A stretch of 64,000 nt of DNA from Streptomyces sp. AC558_RSS880 (GTDB lineage Bacteria; Actinomycetota; Actinomycetes; Streptomycetales; Streptomycetaceae): contig NZ_JAGMUJ010000130.1 of the NCBI RefSeq assembly GCF_019049255.1, forward strand, positions 124,001 to 188,000. Reading direction: 5' to 3'. A program made the translations under genes and the position numbers. Within the stretch, counting starts at the first letter, position 1, and each line of letters opens with the position of its first letter. Below are positions 42,225-52,322 of the stretch, piece after piece. Under the pieces are notes generated by a model. That model was not told where the DNA came from, searched no databases, and worked only from the letters and a program-made list of their open reading frames with translations.

Positions 42225-43700
42225 TCAGCGGTCCTGGAGCGCCGCCAGGGCGTGCACGGTCGCCACCGTGTCCGGGTACAGCCGGCGGTACAGGGCGTAC
42301 AGCTCGTCGTAGCGTCCGGTGTGGTCCGGCCGGGGCGTCACCGTCTCCCGGACCGGGTTCCAGTCGTCGAGGGAGACGTCCGCGACGAGCTGCGCGGCCA
42401 GCAGGGCGCCGCCGTAACTGGCGCCGATGGTGACGGTGCGCAGTTCCTGCGGGCGGCCGGTGATGTCGGAGACGATCTGCGTCCACAGCGCGCCCTGGGT
42501 GCCGCCGCCCACGGCGACCACGCGGCGGATGTCGCCGCCGGCCGCCTCGATGCCCTCGATGTTGTGGCGGACGCCGAAGCCGGTGGCCTCCAGTGCGGCC
42601 CGGTAGAGGTCGCCGCGGGTGTGGGAGAGGGTCAGCCCGGCGATCACTCCGCGGGCGTCGGGGTCCATGACCGGGGTGCGTTCGCCGGAGAAGTACGGCA
42701 GCATCAGCAGGCCGTTGGCGCCGGGCCCGGACTCGGTCGCGAGGCGGGTGAGCTCGGTGTGGTCGGCGCCGGCGAACAGGTCGCGCAGCCAGTTGGTGAC
42801 CGCGCCGGAGGTGGCCATGCCGCCGGCCAGGTTGCGGGTGCCGGGCAGCGCGCCGACGGTGCCCCACAGGGACGGGCTGGTGAGCGGCTCGGGCACGGTG
42901 TGGATGAGGAACATGGTCGTGCCATACATGAGCATCAGGTCACCGGTGTGCTGGGCACCCACGCTGAGGGCCTCGGCCCAGGCGTCGATGGTGCCGGTGG
43001 TGACGGGGATGCCGGCCGGCAGACCGGTCTCGCGGGCCGCCTCGGCGGTGATCACTCCGGCCGCCTCGCCGGACCAGCGCAGCGGCGGCAGGTCGATGCC
43101 GGGGGCCACCTCGGCGGCCCAGGGGGCGTACCAGTCGCCCGCGTGGGTGTCGTACAGGGGGGTGCACTGGCTCGCCGAGTGGTGGTCGAGGACGTAGGCG
43201 CCGGTGAGCTTCCTGGCCAGCCAGGAGCTGGGCATGTACAGGCGGCGGGCCCGGGCGTAGAGCTCGGGTTCCTCCTCGGCGATCCAGGCGATCTTGGGGC
43301 CCGCCGCCTGGGTGGTGAGGGCGGATCCGGTCCGGCGGATGATCTCGTCGGCGCCGAACCGCTTCTCGATGCGGTCGATCTGGGCGACGGAGCGGGTGTC
43401 CACGCCGTAGAGGACGGCCGGGCGCAGCGGGGTGTCGTGCTCGTCGGTCAGCAGCACGCAGGGGCCCATGCCGCTGACACCGACGGCGACCACGGTGGTG
43501 CCGGCGGTGGTCAGCTCCCGGGCGAGCTCGGTGAACTCGCGCCACCACACCGAGGCGTCCATCTCGAAGCGGCCGGGTCCGGGCCTGTCGGGAGTGTGCT
43601 CCCGTACGGCGGAACGGATCAGCGTGCCGTCGAGGCCGACGAGGACGCCCTTGCTGCTCGAGGTGCCGATGTCCACACCGATGACTGCGTTGCGAGGCAT
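42225..43700 (-). CDS. FGGY family carbohydrate kinase (candidate D-ribulokinase)
   Basis: A 491-residue FGGY kinase. The N-terminal ATPase domain opens with AVIGVDIGTSSSKGVLV, the catalytic Asp region is TGTIDAWAEAL, and the C-terminal signature is VAVGGGTQGALWTQIVSDITG. Start ATG 43700 was chosen; the frame is open 16 codons upstream but that runs through an operator. It is divergent from the GH172-ABC operon and lies upstream of the isomerase gene in the same direction (201-bp gap). In the proposed pathway it phosphorylates the ketose made by the isomerase. Confidence 0.88.
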   Translation of the reverse strand: MPRNAVIGVDIGTSSSKGVLVGLDGTLIRSAVREHTPDRPGPGRFEMDASVWWREFTELARELTTAGTTVVAVGVSGMGPCVLLTDEHDTPLRPAVLYGVDTRSVAQIDRIEKRFGADEIIRRTGSALTTQAAGPKIAWIAEEEPELYARARRLYMPSSWLARKLTGAYVLDHHSASQCTPLYDTHAGDWYAPWAAEVAPGIDLPPLRWSGEAAGVITAEAARETGLPAGIPVTTGTIDAWAEALSVGAQHTGDLMLMYGTTMFLIHTVPEPLTSPSLWGTVGALPGTRNLAGGMATSGAVTNWLRDLFAGADHTELTRLATESGPGANGLLMLPYFSGERTPVMDPDARGVIAGLTLSHTRGDLYRAALEATGFGVRHNIEGIEAAGGDIRRVVAVGGGTQGALWTQIVSDITGRPQELRTVTIGASYGGALLAAQLVADVSLDDWNPVRETVTPRPDHTGRYDELYALYRRLYPDTVATVHALAALQDR

Positions 43701-43715
43701 GACGTGAACGCTTGC

Positions 43716-43729
43716 AGAAATCGATTTCA
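43716..43729. promoter_or_regulatory. LacI-type operator AGAAATCGATTTCA in the kinase promoter
   Basis: Near-perfect palindrome around GAAATCGATTTC. On the minus strand it fills the 17-bp spacer behind a good -35 (TTGACG, complement of 43731-43736), so a bound repressor would occlude the kinase promoter. It shares GAAA(T/A)(C/G)GATTTCA with sites at 43857 and 49553. Confidence 0.7.
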
Positions 43730-43823
43730 GCGTCAAGGGACCGCGCACAAGCTGCTGATGGAGCGGAGAACGGCACGTCAGGTAGACGGCAGATCACATG
43801 AAAGCAACCGGCCGTCTCACCTC

Positions 43824-43852
43824 TTGACACCCCTAGGACCCCCCTCTACGTT
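43824..43852 (+). promoter_or_regulatory. Promoter of the GH172-ABC operon
   Basis: A consensus -35 TTGACA (43824-43829), 17-bp spacer and weak -10 TACGTT (43847-43852). The operator at 43857-43870 would cover the start point. The position, about 120 bp upstream of the GH172 start, implies a sizeable 5' leader. Confidence 0.55.
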
Positions 43853-43856
43853 TCGG

Positions 43857-43870
43857 TGAAATGGATTTCA
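43857..43870. promoter_or_regulatory. LacI-type operator TGAAATGGATTTCA before the GH172 gene
   Basis: A palindrome (TGAAAT-GG-ATTTCA) just downstream of the -10 element of the GH172 operon promoter. It is the same motif as the sites in the kinase promoter and upstream of the LacI gene at the far end of the locus. Confidence 0.75.
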
Positions 43871-43970
43871 GAGGTGCTCGGGCAAGCCGGTCCGGCGGCA
43901 CCTCACCGAGCGCCACCACGCCCCGGGGCGTACGGCGCACCGTAACCCCACCCACTGAAGGCAAGACACG

Positions 43971-45062
<1,092 letters not shown>

Positions 45063-45231
45063 CCGTCACCGCACGGCACGTCGTCCACGGACAGCCGGCG
45101 CCAGACGCCGGTCACCGCGGATCCGCCCGCCGGACGCGCCGGCCCTCCGCGCACGAGGGCCGGCCACCCACGGCCCGCCCCCCAGGATCCGCTCCCACCT
45201 GGCCCTATAACACTCCGACAGGAGCGCACGC

Positions 45232-46608
45232 ATGCTCCAGCACGGCAACGAAGCCGGGCACCCGGCCACCTCTCCCGGCGTCCCGCGCCGTCGCGTCCTC
45301 ACCGCCATGGCGGGTGCGGGAGCCGCGGTGGCGTCCCCGGCGCTGCTCACCGGTTGCGGCACCGCACAGGCGAAGGGGGGCAACCTCCAGTTCTGGAACT
45401 TCTACGGACCCCAGCGCTCGCCCGACCCGGCGATCAACGCGCAGTCCAAGTGGTTCGTCGACATGGTCGACCAGTGGAACGCCACCCACAAGCAGCAGAT
45501 CGACCTCGTGTATCTGCCGCAGCCCACCTATCTCAACGGGTTCAAGCTGCCGTCCGCCTTCGCCACCGGCGAGGGCCCGGACATCTTCCTGCTCTCCCCC
45601 GGCGACTTCCTGCGCTACTACAACGGCGGCGTCCTGGAAGACCTCACTCCGTACATGGAGCAGGCGGCCATCGACGACTACGGCTCCACGCTGGACAGCC
45701 GCAAGGTCGACGGCAAGGTCTACGCACTCCCCATGGAGATCGAGCCGCTGGCCATGTTCTACTCCCGGGACATCTGGGAGAAGGCCGGCCTGTCCGAGGC
45801 CGACATCCCCACCACCTGGGACCAGATGCTCGACATCGGCGACAAGCTGCGCTCGCAGACCACGGCCGGCCTGGTCTTCGAGACCAATCCCGGCTACTAC
45901 CAGAACTTCACCTGGTACCCGTGGATGTGGCAGGGCGGCGGCGACGTGCTGGACGCCCAGGGCAACGTCGCCTTCGACTCCAAGGCCACCCGGCAGGCCC
46001 TGTCCTTCTGGCAGGACGCGGTGCGGCACGGCATCACGCCCCGCACCCTGCCCGCGGCCGGTGACGTGATCGGCGGTTTCAAGGGCGGCAACGTCGCCAT
46101 GTGGCAGCAGGGCATCTGGCAGGTCTCCAGCTTCAAGGCGTTCGCACCCGACTACGAGTACGGCGTGTTCAAGCTGCCCGTCCCCGACGGCGGCGAGTAC
46201 GTCACCACGCTGGGCGGCTGGTCGTTCTGCGCCAACGCCCAGGGGCGCAACCCCGAGGCGGCGGCCGAGTTCTGCGTCTGGGCGCTGGGGTCCATGAAGG
46301 ACGACTCCATCAACCGGATGGTCGACTGGTGCACCCGCGCCAAGTCCGACGTGGCGCCGCGTGCCACGGCCCTGGAGCGGGGCGCCGCCAAGGGCGGCTA
46401 CGACTCCGAGAGCATGAGGAAGTTCAAGGACGAGATCTTCCCGGGCGGCCGCGCCGAGCCGCGCTATCCCCCGGTCGTCTACAAGGCGATCTCCGACGCC
46501 ATCCAGGGCACCATGCTGGCCGACCAGGGCGTCGACGGCGCCGCCGAGCGGGCGGCGCGGTCCATCGAGGCCTACACCAAGAGCTACAAGGGGGCGAGCC
46601 TGATATGA
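45232..46608 (+). CDS. Extracellular sugar-binding lipoprotein, Tat-type signal (arabinan system)
   Basis: A 458-residue family-1 solute-binding protein. The signal has a twin-arginine motif (PRRRVLTAM) and a lipobox LLTGC, so it is probably exported folded by Tat and then lipidated, unlike the other two binding proteins here. Typical body motifs include ATGEGPDIFLLSPGDFLRYY, MFYSRDIWEKAGL and GNVAMWQQGIWQ. Its stop overlaps the start of the first permease (ATGA). Confidence 0.92.
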   Translation: MLQHGNEAGHPATSPGVPRRRVLTAMAGAGAAVASPALLTGCGTAQAKGGNLQFWNFYGPQRSPDPAINAQSKWFVDMVDQWNATHKQQIDLVYLPQPTYLNGFKLPSAFATGEGPDIFLLSPGDFLRYYNGGVLEDLTPYMEQAAIDDYGSTLDSRKVDGKVYALPMEIEPLAMFYSRDIWEKAGLSEADIPTTWDQMLDIGDKLRSQTTAGLVFETNPGYYQNFTWYPWMWQGGGDVLDAQGNVAFDSKATRQALSFWQDAVRHGITPRTLPAAGDVIGGFKGGNVAMWQQGIWQVSSFKAFAPDYEYGVFKLPVPDGGEYVTTLGGWSFCANAQGRNPEAAAEFCVWALGSMKDDSINRMVDWCTRAKSDVAPRATALERGAAKGGYDSESMRKFKDEIFPGGRAEPRYPPVVYKAISDAIQGTMLADQGVDGAAERAARSIEAYTKSYKGASLI

Positions 46609-47570
46609 GCAGCGTCGCCGCACAGGACCGACGGTCCGCCGCCACGGCCCCGGCGAAGGCGCCCGCCGCCTCCCCCGGACGGCGGATGAGCCGCAAGCAC
46701 CGCGAGTGGCTGGCCGCCGGCCTGTTCCTCGCCCCCGACGTCCTCGGGCTGCTGGTCTTCGTCGCCGTCCCGATGGTGCTGTCCATCGTTCTGAGCTTCT
46801 TCCAGGTCAGCGGCTTCGGCAGCTACGAGTGGATCGGGCTCGGCAACTACGAGCGGATGATGAACGACCCGCTCTTCTGGGACTCCATGAAGATCACCGG
46901 GCTGTACGTGGTGATCCTCGTCCCCGTGCTGTTCTGCGTGAGCCTCGCCCTGGGCCTGCTGGTCAAGCAGAAGCTGCCCGGCATGGGCGTCTACCGCACC
47001 GTGCTCTTCCTGCCGTACGTCATCAGCCTCGTGGTGGTCGGCGTGCTGTGGAAGTTCCTGCTCGACGAGCAGACCGGCGCGGTCAACCGGGCCATGCGGG
47101 CGGCCGGACTCGACGGCGAGTCCTGGCTCGGCAGCCCGTCCCTCGCCCTCGCCTGCGTCATCGCCGTCATGGTGTGGGTGATGATGGGCTACTACATGAT
47201 CATCTTCCTGGCCGGCCTGCAGGAGATCCCCAAGGAGTACTACGAGGCGGCGAAGCTCGACGGCTCGGGCCCGTGGACCACGTTCCGCACCATCACCTGG
47301 CCGCTGCTCCGTCCGACCAGCTTCTTCGTGCTGCTGATGTCGACGGTCGCCGCCATCACCGGCGGTCTCGACCTGATCTTCGTCCTGACCAACGGCGGGC
47401 CCGCCAACGGCACGTCGCTGGCGATCTTCTACATCTACCAGCAGGCCTTCGGATTCGGCGAGTACGGCTATGCGTCGGCCATGGGCTCGTTCCTGGTGCT
47501 GATCATGGTCGCCGTCTCCGCGGTCATCTTCAAGTTCACGAGAGGCGGGAGGTTCGACGATGGCGAGTGA
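46605..47570 (+). CDS. Sugar ABC transporter permease (MalF type)
   Basis: A 321-residue CUT1 permease. The start ATG overlaps the binding-protein stop codon, so the longer open frame upstream is not used. It has about six helices (FLAPDVLGLLVFVAVPMVLS first) and the EAA loop EAAKLDGSGPWTTFRTITWP. It overlaps the next permease by 11 nt, consistent with translational coupling. Confidence 0.93.
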   Translation: MSSVAAQDRRSAATAPAKAPAASPGRRMSRKHREWLAAGLFLAPDVLGLLVFVAVPMVLSIVLSFFQVSGFGSYEWIGLGNYERMMNDPLFWDSMKITGLYVVILVPVLFCVSLALGLLVKQKLPGMGVYRTVLFLPYVISLVVVGVLWKFLLDEQTGAVNRAMRAAGLDGESWLGSPSLALACVIAVMVWVMMGYYMIIFLAGLQEIPKEYYEAAKLDGSGPWTTFRTITWPLLRPTSFFVLLMSTVAAITGGLDLIFVLTNGGPANGTSLAIFYIYQQAFGFGEYGYASAMGSFLVLIMVAVSAVIFKFTRGGRFDDGE

Positions 47571-48420
47571 CACCATGACGAGCCGGGCCACCACAGCGGC
47601 CGGCCGGCGCAGGCCGCTGTCGTCCCGCACGGGACTGACGGTTCTCGCCGTCGTCGTATCGCTGATCAGCCTCTTCCCGGTGCTGTGGATGCTCACGTCG
47701 TCCTTCAAGACGCGGGAGACCGTCACCGACGGCAAGCTGATCCCCACGGACTTCACCTTCGACAACTTCGTGTACGTCTTCACGGAGGTGCCGTTCGCCC
47801 GCTACCTGTGGAACAGCTTCTTCATCTCCGCGGTGATCACCGTGGTGGCGCTGTTCTTCCACTCGATGGCCGCGTACGCGCTGGCCCGGCTGCGTTTCCC
47901 GGGCCGCGAGAAGGTGTTCGGCGCGATCTTCGCGACCCTGCTGGTCACGGCGCCCGTGGTGCTGATCCCGCTGTTCCTGGTCGTGCGTGAGCTGGGCATG
48001 CTGGACAGCTACGCCGGTCTGATCGTCCCGGCGGTCTTCAACGCCTTCGGCATCTTCCTGCTCCGCCAGTTCTATCTGGGGCTGCCGAAGGAGCTGGAGG
48101 AGGCGGCGGTGATCGACGGCTGCGGTCACTGGCGGGTGTACTGGAACATCGTGCTGCCGCTGTCCCGGCCGATCCTCTCGGCGCTGGCGATCTTCTTCTT
48201 CCTCGCCAACTGGAACGCCTTCGTCTGGCCGCTGGTCGCCACCAGCGACCAGGACCTGACGGTGGTCCAGCTCGGTATCGCCTCGTTCCAGACGCAGTAC
48301 AGCTCCAACTGGAACTACATCCTGGCGGCGGCGACGATCGCGGCACTCCCGATGCTGATCCTGTTCTTCGTCTTCCAGCGTCAGATCGTGGAATCCGTCA
48401 AGACGTCCGGCCTGAAGTAG
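47560..48420 (+). CDS. Sugar ABC transporter permease (MalG type)
   Basis: A 286-residue CUT1 permease beginning MASDTMTSRATT behind GGGAGG. A Met five codons in is an alternative start. The first helix is LTVLAVVVSLISLFPVLWML and the EAA loop EAAVIDGCGHWRVYWNIVLP. The end RQIVESVKTSGLK is typical. It is the last gene of the GH172 operon, followed by a strong hairpin. No ATP-binding subunit gene is present. Confidence 0.93.
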   Translation: MASDTMTSRATTAAGRRRPLSSRTGLTVLAVVVSLISLFPVLWMLTSSFKTRETVTDGKLIPTDFTFDNFVYVFTEVPFARYLWNSFFISAVITVVALFFHSMAAYALARLRFPGREKVFGAIFATLLVTAPVVLIPLFLVVRELGMLDSYAGLIVPAVFNAFGIFLLRQFYLGLPKELEEAAVIDGCGHWRVYWNIVLPLSRPILSALAIFFFLANWNAFVWPLVATSDQDLTVVQLGIASFQTQYSSNWNYILAAATIAALPMLILFFVFQRQIVESVKTSGLK

Positions 48421-48439
48421 TCCCGGGCACGCGAACAGC

Positions 48440-48473
48440 GGCGCCGCACCGGTCGGGTGACCGGTGCGGCGCC
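48440..48473. terminator. Strong hairpin between ABC operon and LacI gene
   Basis: Arms 48440-48454 and 48459-48473 are a perfect 15-bp inverted repeat with a 4-nt loop. It lies between the convergent permease and LacI genes and can terminate both. Confidence 0.8.
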
Positions 48474-48495
48474 GGTGCGTTCAGGACGGGGCCGG

Positions 48496-49503
48496 TCAGG
48501 TCGTGACCGGGCCCGCCGTGCTCTCGCGGATCTGCAGGGTCGTGCGCAGGACGACCGTCTGGAGCGGGGACGCGTTGCCCTCCATCCGCTGGAGCAGCAG
48601 GTCGGCCGCGGTGCGTCCGAGTTCGTACGAGGGAAGCTCCACGGCGGTCAGCGAGGGGCGGACCAGTGAGGCCCACGGCACGTCGCCGAACGACAGGACG
48701 CCGACGCCGGGCGGGGTCCGGTCGACCTCCCGGAGGGCGTCCAGGACACCGATGGTCATGAGGTTGTTGGCGACGAACACCGCGTCGGGCGGCTCCGGCA
48801 GGGCCAGCAGCTCGCGCATCGCGGCGCGGCCGCCCTCGACCCGGAAGTCGGCGTGCCGTACGTAGGCGTCGTCGGCCACCACTCCCTCCTCCCGCGCGGC
48901 GTCCAGGGCGGCGCGGTAACCGGCCAGACGCTCCTCGGAGGTGGAGGCGCCGGCGGGGCCGGTGACGCAGGCGATCCTGCGGTAGCCGGCCTGGATCAGA
49001 TGGCGGGTGGCCACCTCGCCGCCGTGCCGGTCGTCCACCCTGACCGCGTCCACCTCGGCGTCGCGGGGCCGCCGGTCGACGGCGACCACGGGGGTGCCCC
49101 GGGCGATCAGCGGGCCGAGGTCGGTCTCCTCCCGGGACGCCGCCACGATCACGCCGGCCATCTGCTCGCCGAGCGCGACCTCGAGGTAGCGGCGCTCCTT
49201 GTCGGTGTCCTCGTCGGAGTTGCACAGCACGACCGACAGGCTGGTGCGCTGCGCGGCGTCCTCGACGCCCCGGGCGAGCGACGTGAAGAACGGGTTCTCG
49301 ATGTCCGGGATGATCAGGGCGATCACGCTCGACCGCTGCTTGCGCAGCGACCGGGCGACCCGGTTGGGCGCGAAGCCGAGGGCCGCGGCGGCCTCCTGGA
49401 CCGACCGGGCGCGTGCCGGTGTGACATTGCCGCCGTTGAAGACGCGCGAGACCGTGGCCGGGGATACTCCGGCGGCTCGCGCCACGTCATGGATCGTCAC
49501 CAC
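48496..49503 (-). CDS. LacI family repressor of the arabinan locus
   Basis: A 335-residue LacI regulator. The helix-turn-helix is at the very N-terminus (TIHDVARAAGVSPATVSRVF), with the hinge NRVARSLRKQ. The effector domain has VIALIIPDIENPFFTSLARG, VVLCNSDEDTDKERRYLE, VFVANNLMTIGVLDAL and VGVLSFGDVPWASLVRP. A copy of the TGAAA..GATTTCA operator lies 50 bp upstream of it, and two more are in the kinase/GH172 divergent promoter region. It is therefore the probable repressor of the whole locus. Confidence 0.92.
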   Translation of the reverse strand: MVTIHDVARAAGVSPATVSRVFNGGNVTPARARSVQEAAAALGFAPNRVARSLRKQRSSVIALIIPDIENPFFTSLARGVEDAAQRTSLSVVLCNSDEDTDKERRYLEVALGEQMAGVIVAASREETDLGPLIARGTPVVAVDRRPRDAEVDAVRVDDRHGGEVATRHLIQAGYRRIACVTGPAGASTSEERLAGYRAALDAAREEGVVADDAYVRHADFRVEGGRAAMRELLALPEPPDAVFVANNLMTIGVLDALREVDRTPPGVGVLSFGDVPWASLVRPSLTAVELPSYELGRTAADLLLQRMEGNASPLQTVVLRTTLQIRESTAGPVTT

Positions 49504-49552
49504 CTGCGTACGCGTCCTTTCACCGTGTGTGGCTCTTACCCTACCCTGCCGC

Positions 49553-49566
49553 TGAAAAGGATTTCA
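49553..49566. promoter_or_regulatory. LacI-type operator TGAAAAGGATTTCA upstream of lacI
   Basis: This differs at one position from the site before GH172 (TGAAATGGATTTCA). Located 50 bp upstream of the LacI start codon, it suggests autoregulation. Confidence 0.7.
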
Positions 49567-49718
49567 TCCCTCAAATCCACGGCCGTGGGCCGAGGTCCCG
49601 CATCCGGGAGTTCATGATTCCTTGGGCGGCGCGTGAAGGGGAGGACAGACACCGCGGGCAATGTCTTGGCATGAACCTGCGGTCCGATGGCCGGGCCGCA
49701 GCCTCATGGAGGTGTGGG

Positions 49719-50171
49719 ATGCACCGAAGGCTCGCCACCGCACTCGCCGCCCCGGCCCTGGCCCTGGTCGGTGTCCTCGGCACCGCCACCGCCGCCGACG
49801 CCGTACCCGCCGACAAGCCCCAGGTCCTCGCGAGCTGGACGCAGACCAGCTCGTCGAGCTACAGCCTCTGGACCGCGGCCCGGGCCAACCGATCCGCCTG
49901 GTCCGCCTACCAGTTCGACTGGTCCACCGACTACTGCTCCTCCTCCCCTGACAACCCCTTCGGCTTCCCGTTCTCGACCGCCTGCGCCCGCCACGACTTC
50001 GGCTACCGCAACTACAAGGCCGCGGGCACGTTCAGCGCCAACAAGACACGGCTCGACAGCGCCTTCTACGAGGACCTCAAGCGTGTCTGCAACGGCTACG
50101 GCGGCGCCACGAAGACCGCCTGCGACAGCACGGCGTGGACGTACTACCAGGCCGTCAGGGCCTTTGGCTGA
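49719..50171 (+). CDS. Secreted prokaryotic phospholipase A2
   Basis: A 150-residue precursor. Start ATG 49719 was chosen for the GGAGGTG located 4 nt upstream. The signal peptide ends at ADA (residue 28), leaving a mature chain of about 122 residues close to the Streptomyces violaceoruber PLA2 in length and sequence. The catalytic H92-D93 dyad is in CARHDFGYRNYK, the Ca-binding loop region is DWSTDYC ... DNPFGFPF, and four Cys (73, 89, 124, 135) form two disulfides. It hydrolyses the sn-2 ester of phospholipids outside the cell. Confidence 0.95.
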   Translation: MHRRLATALAAPALALVGVLGTATAADAVPADKPQVLASWTQTSSSSYSLWTAARANRSAWSAYQFDWSTDYCSSSPDNPFGFPFSTACARHDFGYRNYKAAGTFSANKTRLDSAFYEDLKRVCNGYGGATKTACDSTAWTYYQAVRAFG

Positions 50172-50194
50172 GTCCGCCGTTCACCGGACCTGAG

Positions 50195-50234
50195 CCCACC
50201 GCCGCCGGCCGCCCGACGGGCCGGCGGCGGTGGG
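50195..50234. terminator. 16-bp perfect hairpin between PLA2 and FecCD genes
   Basis: Arms 50195-50210 and 50219-50234 are exact reverse complements, with an 8-nt loop. It separates two convergent genes and can serve both. Confidence 0.8.
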
Positions 50235-50251
50235 CCGCCGGCCCGCGCGGA

Positions 50252-52318
50252 CTACCGGCGGCCGCGCACCAGCACGTACAGGAAGTACGGCGTTCCGATC
50301 ACGGCCGTCATCAGGCCGGCGCCCAGCTGGGCGGGGGCGATCACGGTGCGGCCCAACAGGTCGGCCGTGCACACCAGTACGGCGCCGAGGAGCAGCGCGA
50401 CCGGGAGCACCCGGGTGTGCCGCCGCCCGACGAGGGCGCGTGCCGCGTGCGGGGCGACCAGGCCGACGAAGCCGACGGTGCCCGCGGCGGCCACGGCGGT
50501 GGCGGTGAGCAGCACGCTCAGGACGAGGAAGCCCAGCCTGCCGCGCGCCAGGTCGAGTCCGAGGAGCCGGGGGGTGTCCTCGTCGAGGGAGACCAGGTCG
50601 AGTTCCCTGTGCCGTACGCCGGCCACCGCGACGCCGACGGCGAGGACGGCCGCGAGGGGAAGGACGTCGGGCATGGTCCGGCCGTACGTGGAGCCCGACA
50701 GCCAGGTGAGGGCCTTGGTCGCGTTGAACGGGTCGGTGAGCACGATCAGCAGGCTGATCAGGGCCGTTGCCGCGGTCGCGGCACCGATGCCGACGAGCAC
50801 CAGCCGGTTCTGCCGGTAACCCCCGCGCGCGGCGAGACCGAACACGACGACCGCGGTGACCGCGGATCCCGCGAAGGCCGCCCCGGCGACGCCCCACCCC
50901 CCGGCGACGGGGACCGTCGTCACGAGGATCACCGCGCCGAGCGCGCCGCCGCCGGAGACGCCCAGGACGGCGGGTTCCGCCAGCGGGTTGCGGGTGACGG
51001 CCTGCACCAGGGTGCCGGCCAGCGCGAGCGCCGCTCCGGCGAGGAGCGCGGCGAGCACCCGGGGCACCCGGGTGTCCAGCACGAAGGAGACGGTCCTGCC
51101 CGCCCTGCCCTGCGCCCAGTTGACCACGTCGCCCAGCAGCAGCTTGCTGTCGCCCAGCAGGACGGCGGCGATCATGATGCCGACCAGGGCGACCGACAGC
51201 ACGGTGAGCGTGGTGAGGAAGACGGCGCGGCTGCGGATGCGCAGTGCGTCCGGCGCGGCAACGCCGGCGGTGTCGCGGAGCCGGGCCGCCATCACCACCA
51301 GGAACACCGCACCGACGAGGCTGGTGACCACACCGGTGGGCACGGCGACCGCGGTGTCCGCGTCGACGAACGCGCGCAGCAGCACGTCCGCCCCGAGCAC
51401 CAGCGCGGCGCCGACGAGACCCGCGACCGGCACGCCCGCGCGCAGCCGCAGCACCCCCCGGAACCACCGGGCGAGCGGACGGACGAGGGCCGGGGCGCAC
51501 AGGCCGACGAAGCCGATCGGTCCGGCGAGGGTGACGGCCGCGGCGGACAGCAGCGTCGCCAGCACGACGGCGGTGACGCGGGTGGCCCGCACCGGGACGC
51601 CGAGTCCGCGGGCCGCGTCGTCGCCGAGGGCGAGGGCGTCGACCCGGCGGGCGATGAGCAGCAGGCCGACGAGTCCGACGACGGCGACGGGCAGCATCTG
51701 GAGGACACCGTCGAAGCCGTTCTGGCCGATGTTGCCCTGGTTCCACTGGTAGAGGCCCTCGGTCTGCTGCGGGAACAGCAGGAGCAGCCCCTCCGTGACG
51801 GCGGTGAGCCCGAGCGCGAGCGCGGTGCCGGCGAGCACCAGCCGTACGGTGCCGGCGCCGAGCCCCGACAGTCCGAGGACGACGGCCGCCGCCGCGAGTC
51901 CGCCGGCGAAGGCGACGCCCGAGGAGGCGAGCAGCGGCAGGGACACGCCGGTGACGGCGGCGACGCCGAGGGCGAAGTAGGAACCCGCGTTGACGGCGAG
52001 GGTGTCCGGGGAGGCCAGGACGTTGCGGCTGACGGCCTGCAGGGCGACGCCGGCCATGCCGAGCGCCGCGCCCACGAGGAGCCCGGCGGTCATCCGGGGC
52101 AGCCGCGAGGCGATGACGACCGACGCGTCGGCCGCGTCGGCCCGTCCGGTGAGGGCCTTGAGGACCTCGGCCGGGCCGACCGCGGCCGTGCCCTGGGTGA
52201 TGTCGACGACGGCGAGGGCCGCGACCAGGAGCACGAGCGCGGTCGTCACCGCGGCCGCGCCCGTCCGGGACGACACCGTCGCCGGACGGGCGGTGGGAGT
52301 GGTGGCGGTGACGGCCAT
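50252..52318 (-). CDS. Fused double FecCD-type iron-siderophore permease (FhuB-like)
   Basis: A 688-residue membrane protein made of two complete FecCD permease domains in tandem (about residues 20-345 and 350-688). Each carries RxPR plus GxxLAxxGxxxQ-type blocks: SRLPRMTAGLLVGAALGMAG and VPRVLAALLAGAALALAG. Each also has the GPIGFVGLCAP / GTVGFVGLVAP loop that contacts the ATPase. This is the FhuB arrangement, supplying both halves of the channel from one chain. It lies 4 nt behind the binding protein in an operon headed by the ATPase. Confidence 0.93.
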   Translation of the reverse strand: MAVTATTPTARPATVSSRTGAAAVTTALVLLVAALAVVDITQGTAAVGPAEVLKALTGRADAADASVVIASRLPRMTAGLLVGAALGMAGVALQAVSRNVLASPDTLAVNAGSYFALGVAAVTGVSLPLLASSGVAFAGGLAAAAVVLGLSGLGAGTVRLVLAGTALALGLTAVTEGLLLLFPQQTEGLYQWNQGNIGQNGFDGVLQMLPVAVVGLVGLLLIARRVDALALGDDAARGLGVPVRATRVTAVVLATLLSAAAVTLAGPIGFVGLCAPALVRPLARWFRGVLRLRAGVPVAGLVGAALVLGADVLLRAFVDADTAVAVPTGVVTSLVGAVFLVVMAARLRDTAGVAAPDALRIRSRAVFLTTLTVLSVALVGIMIAAVLLGDSKLLLGDVVNWAQGRAGRTVSFVLDTRVPRVLAALLAGAALALAGTLVQAVTRNPLAEPAVLGVSGGGALGAVILVTTVPVAGGWGVAGAAFAGSAVTAVVVFGLAARGGYRQNRLVLVGIGAATAATALISLLIVLTDPFNATKALTWLSGSTYGRTMPDVLPLAAVLAVGVAVAGVRHRELDLVSLDEDTPRLLGLDLARGRLGFLVLSVLLTATAVAAAGTVGFVGLVAPHAARALVGRRHTRVLPVALLLGAVLVCTADLLGRTVIAPAQLGAGLMTAVIGTPYFLYVLVRGRR

Positions 52319-52322
52319 CGTG

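Noticed and set aside
40068..43859. A 1263-codon plus-strand open frame over the isomerase and kinase genes
   Set aside because: Antisense shadow; FucI and FGGY signatures are on the minus strand.
46101..46604. N-terminal extension of the MalF-type permease
   Set aside because: Lies inside the binding-protein gene; the ATGA overlap at 46605 is the natural start.
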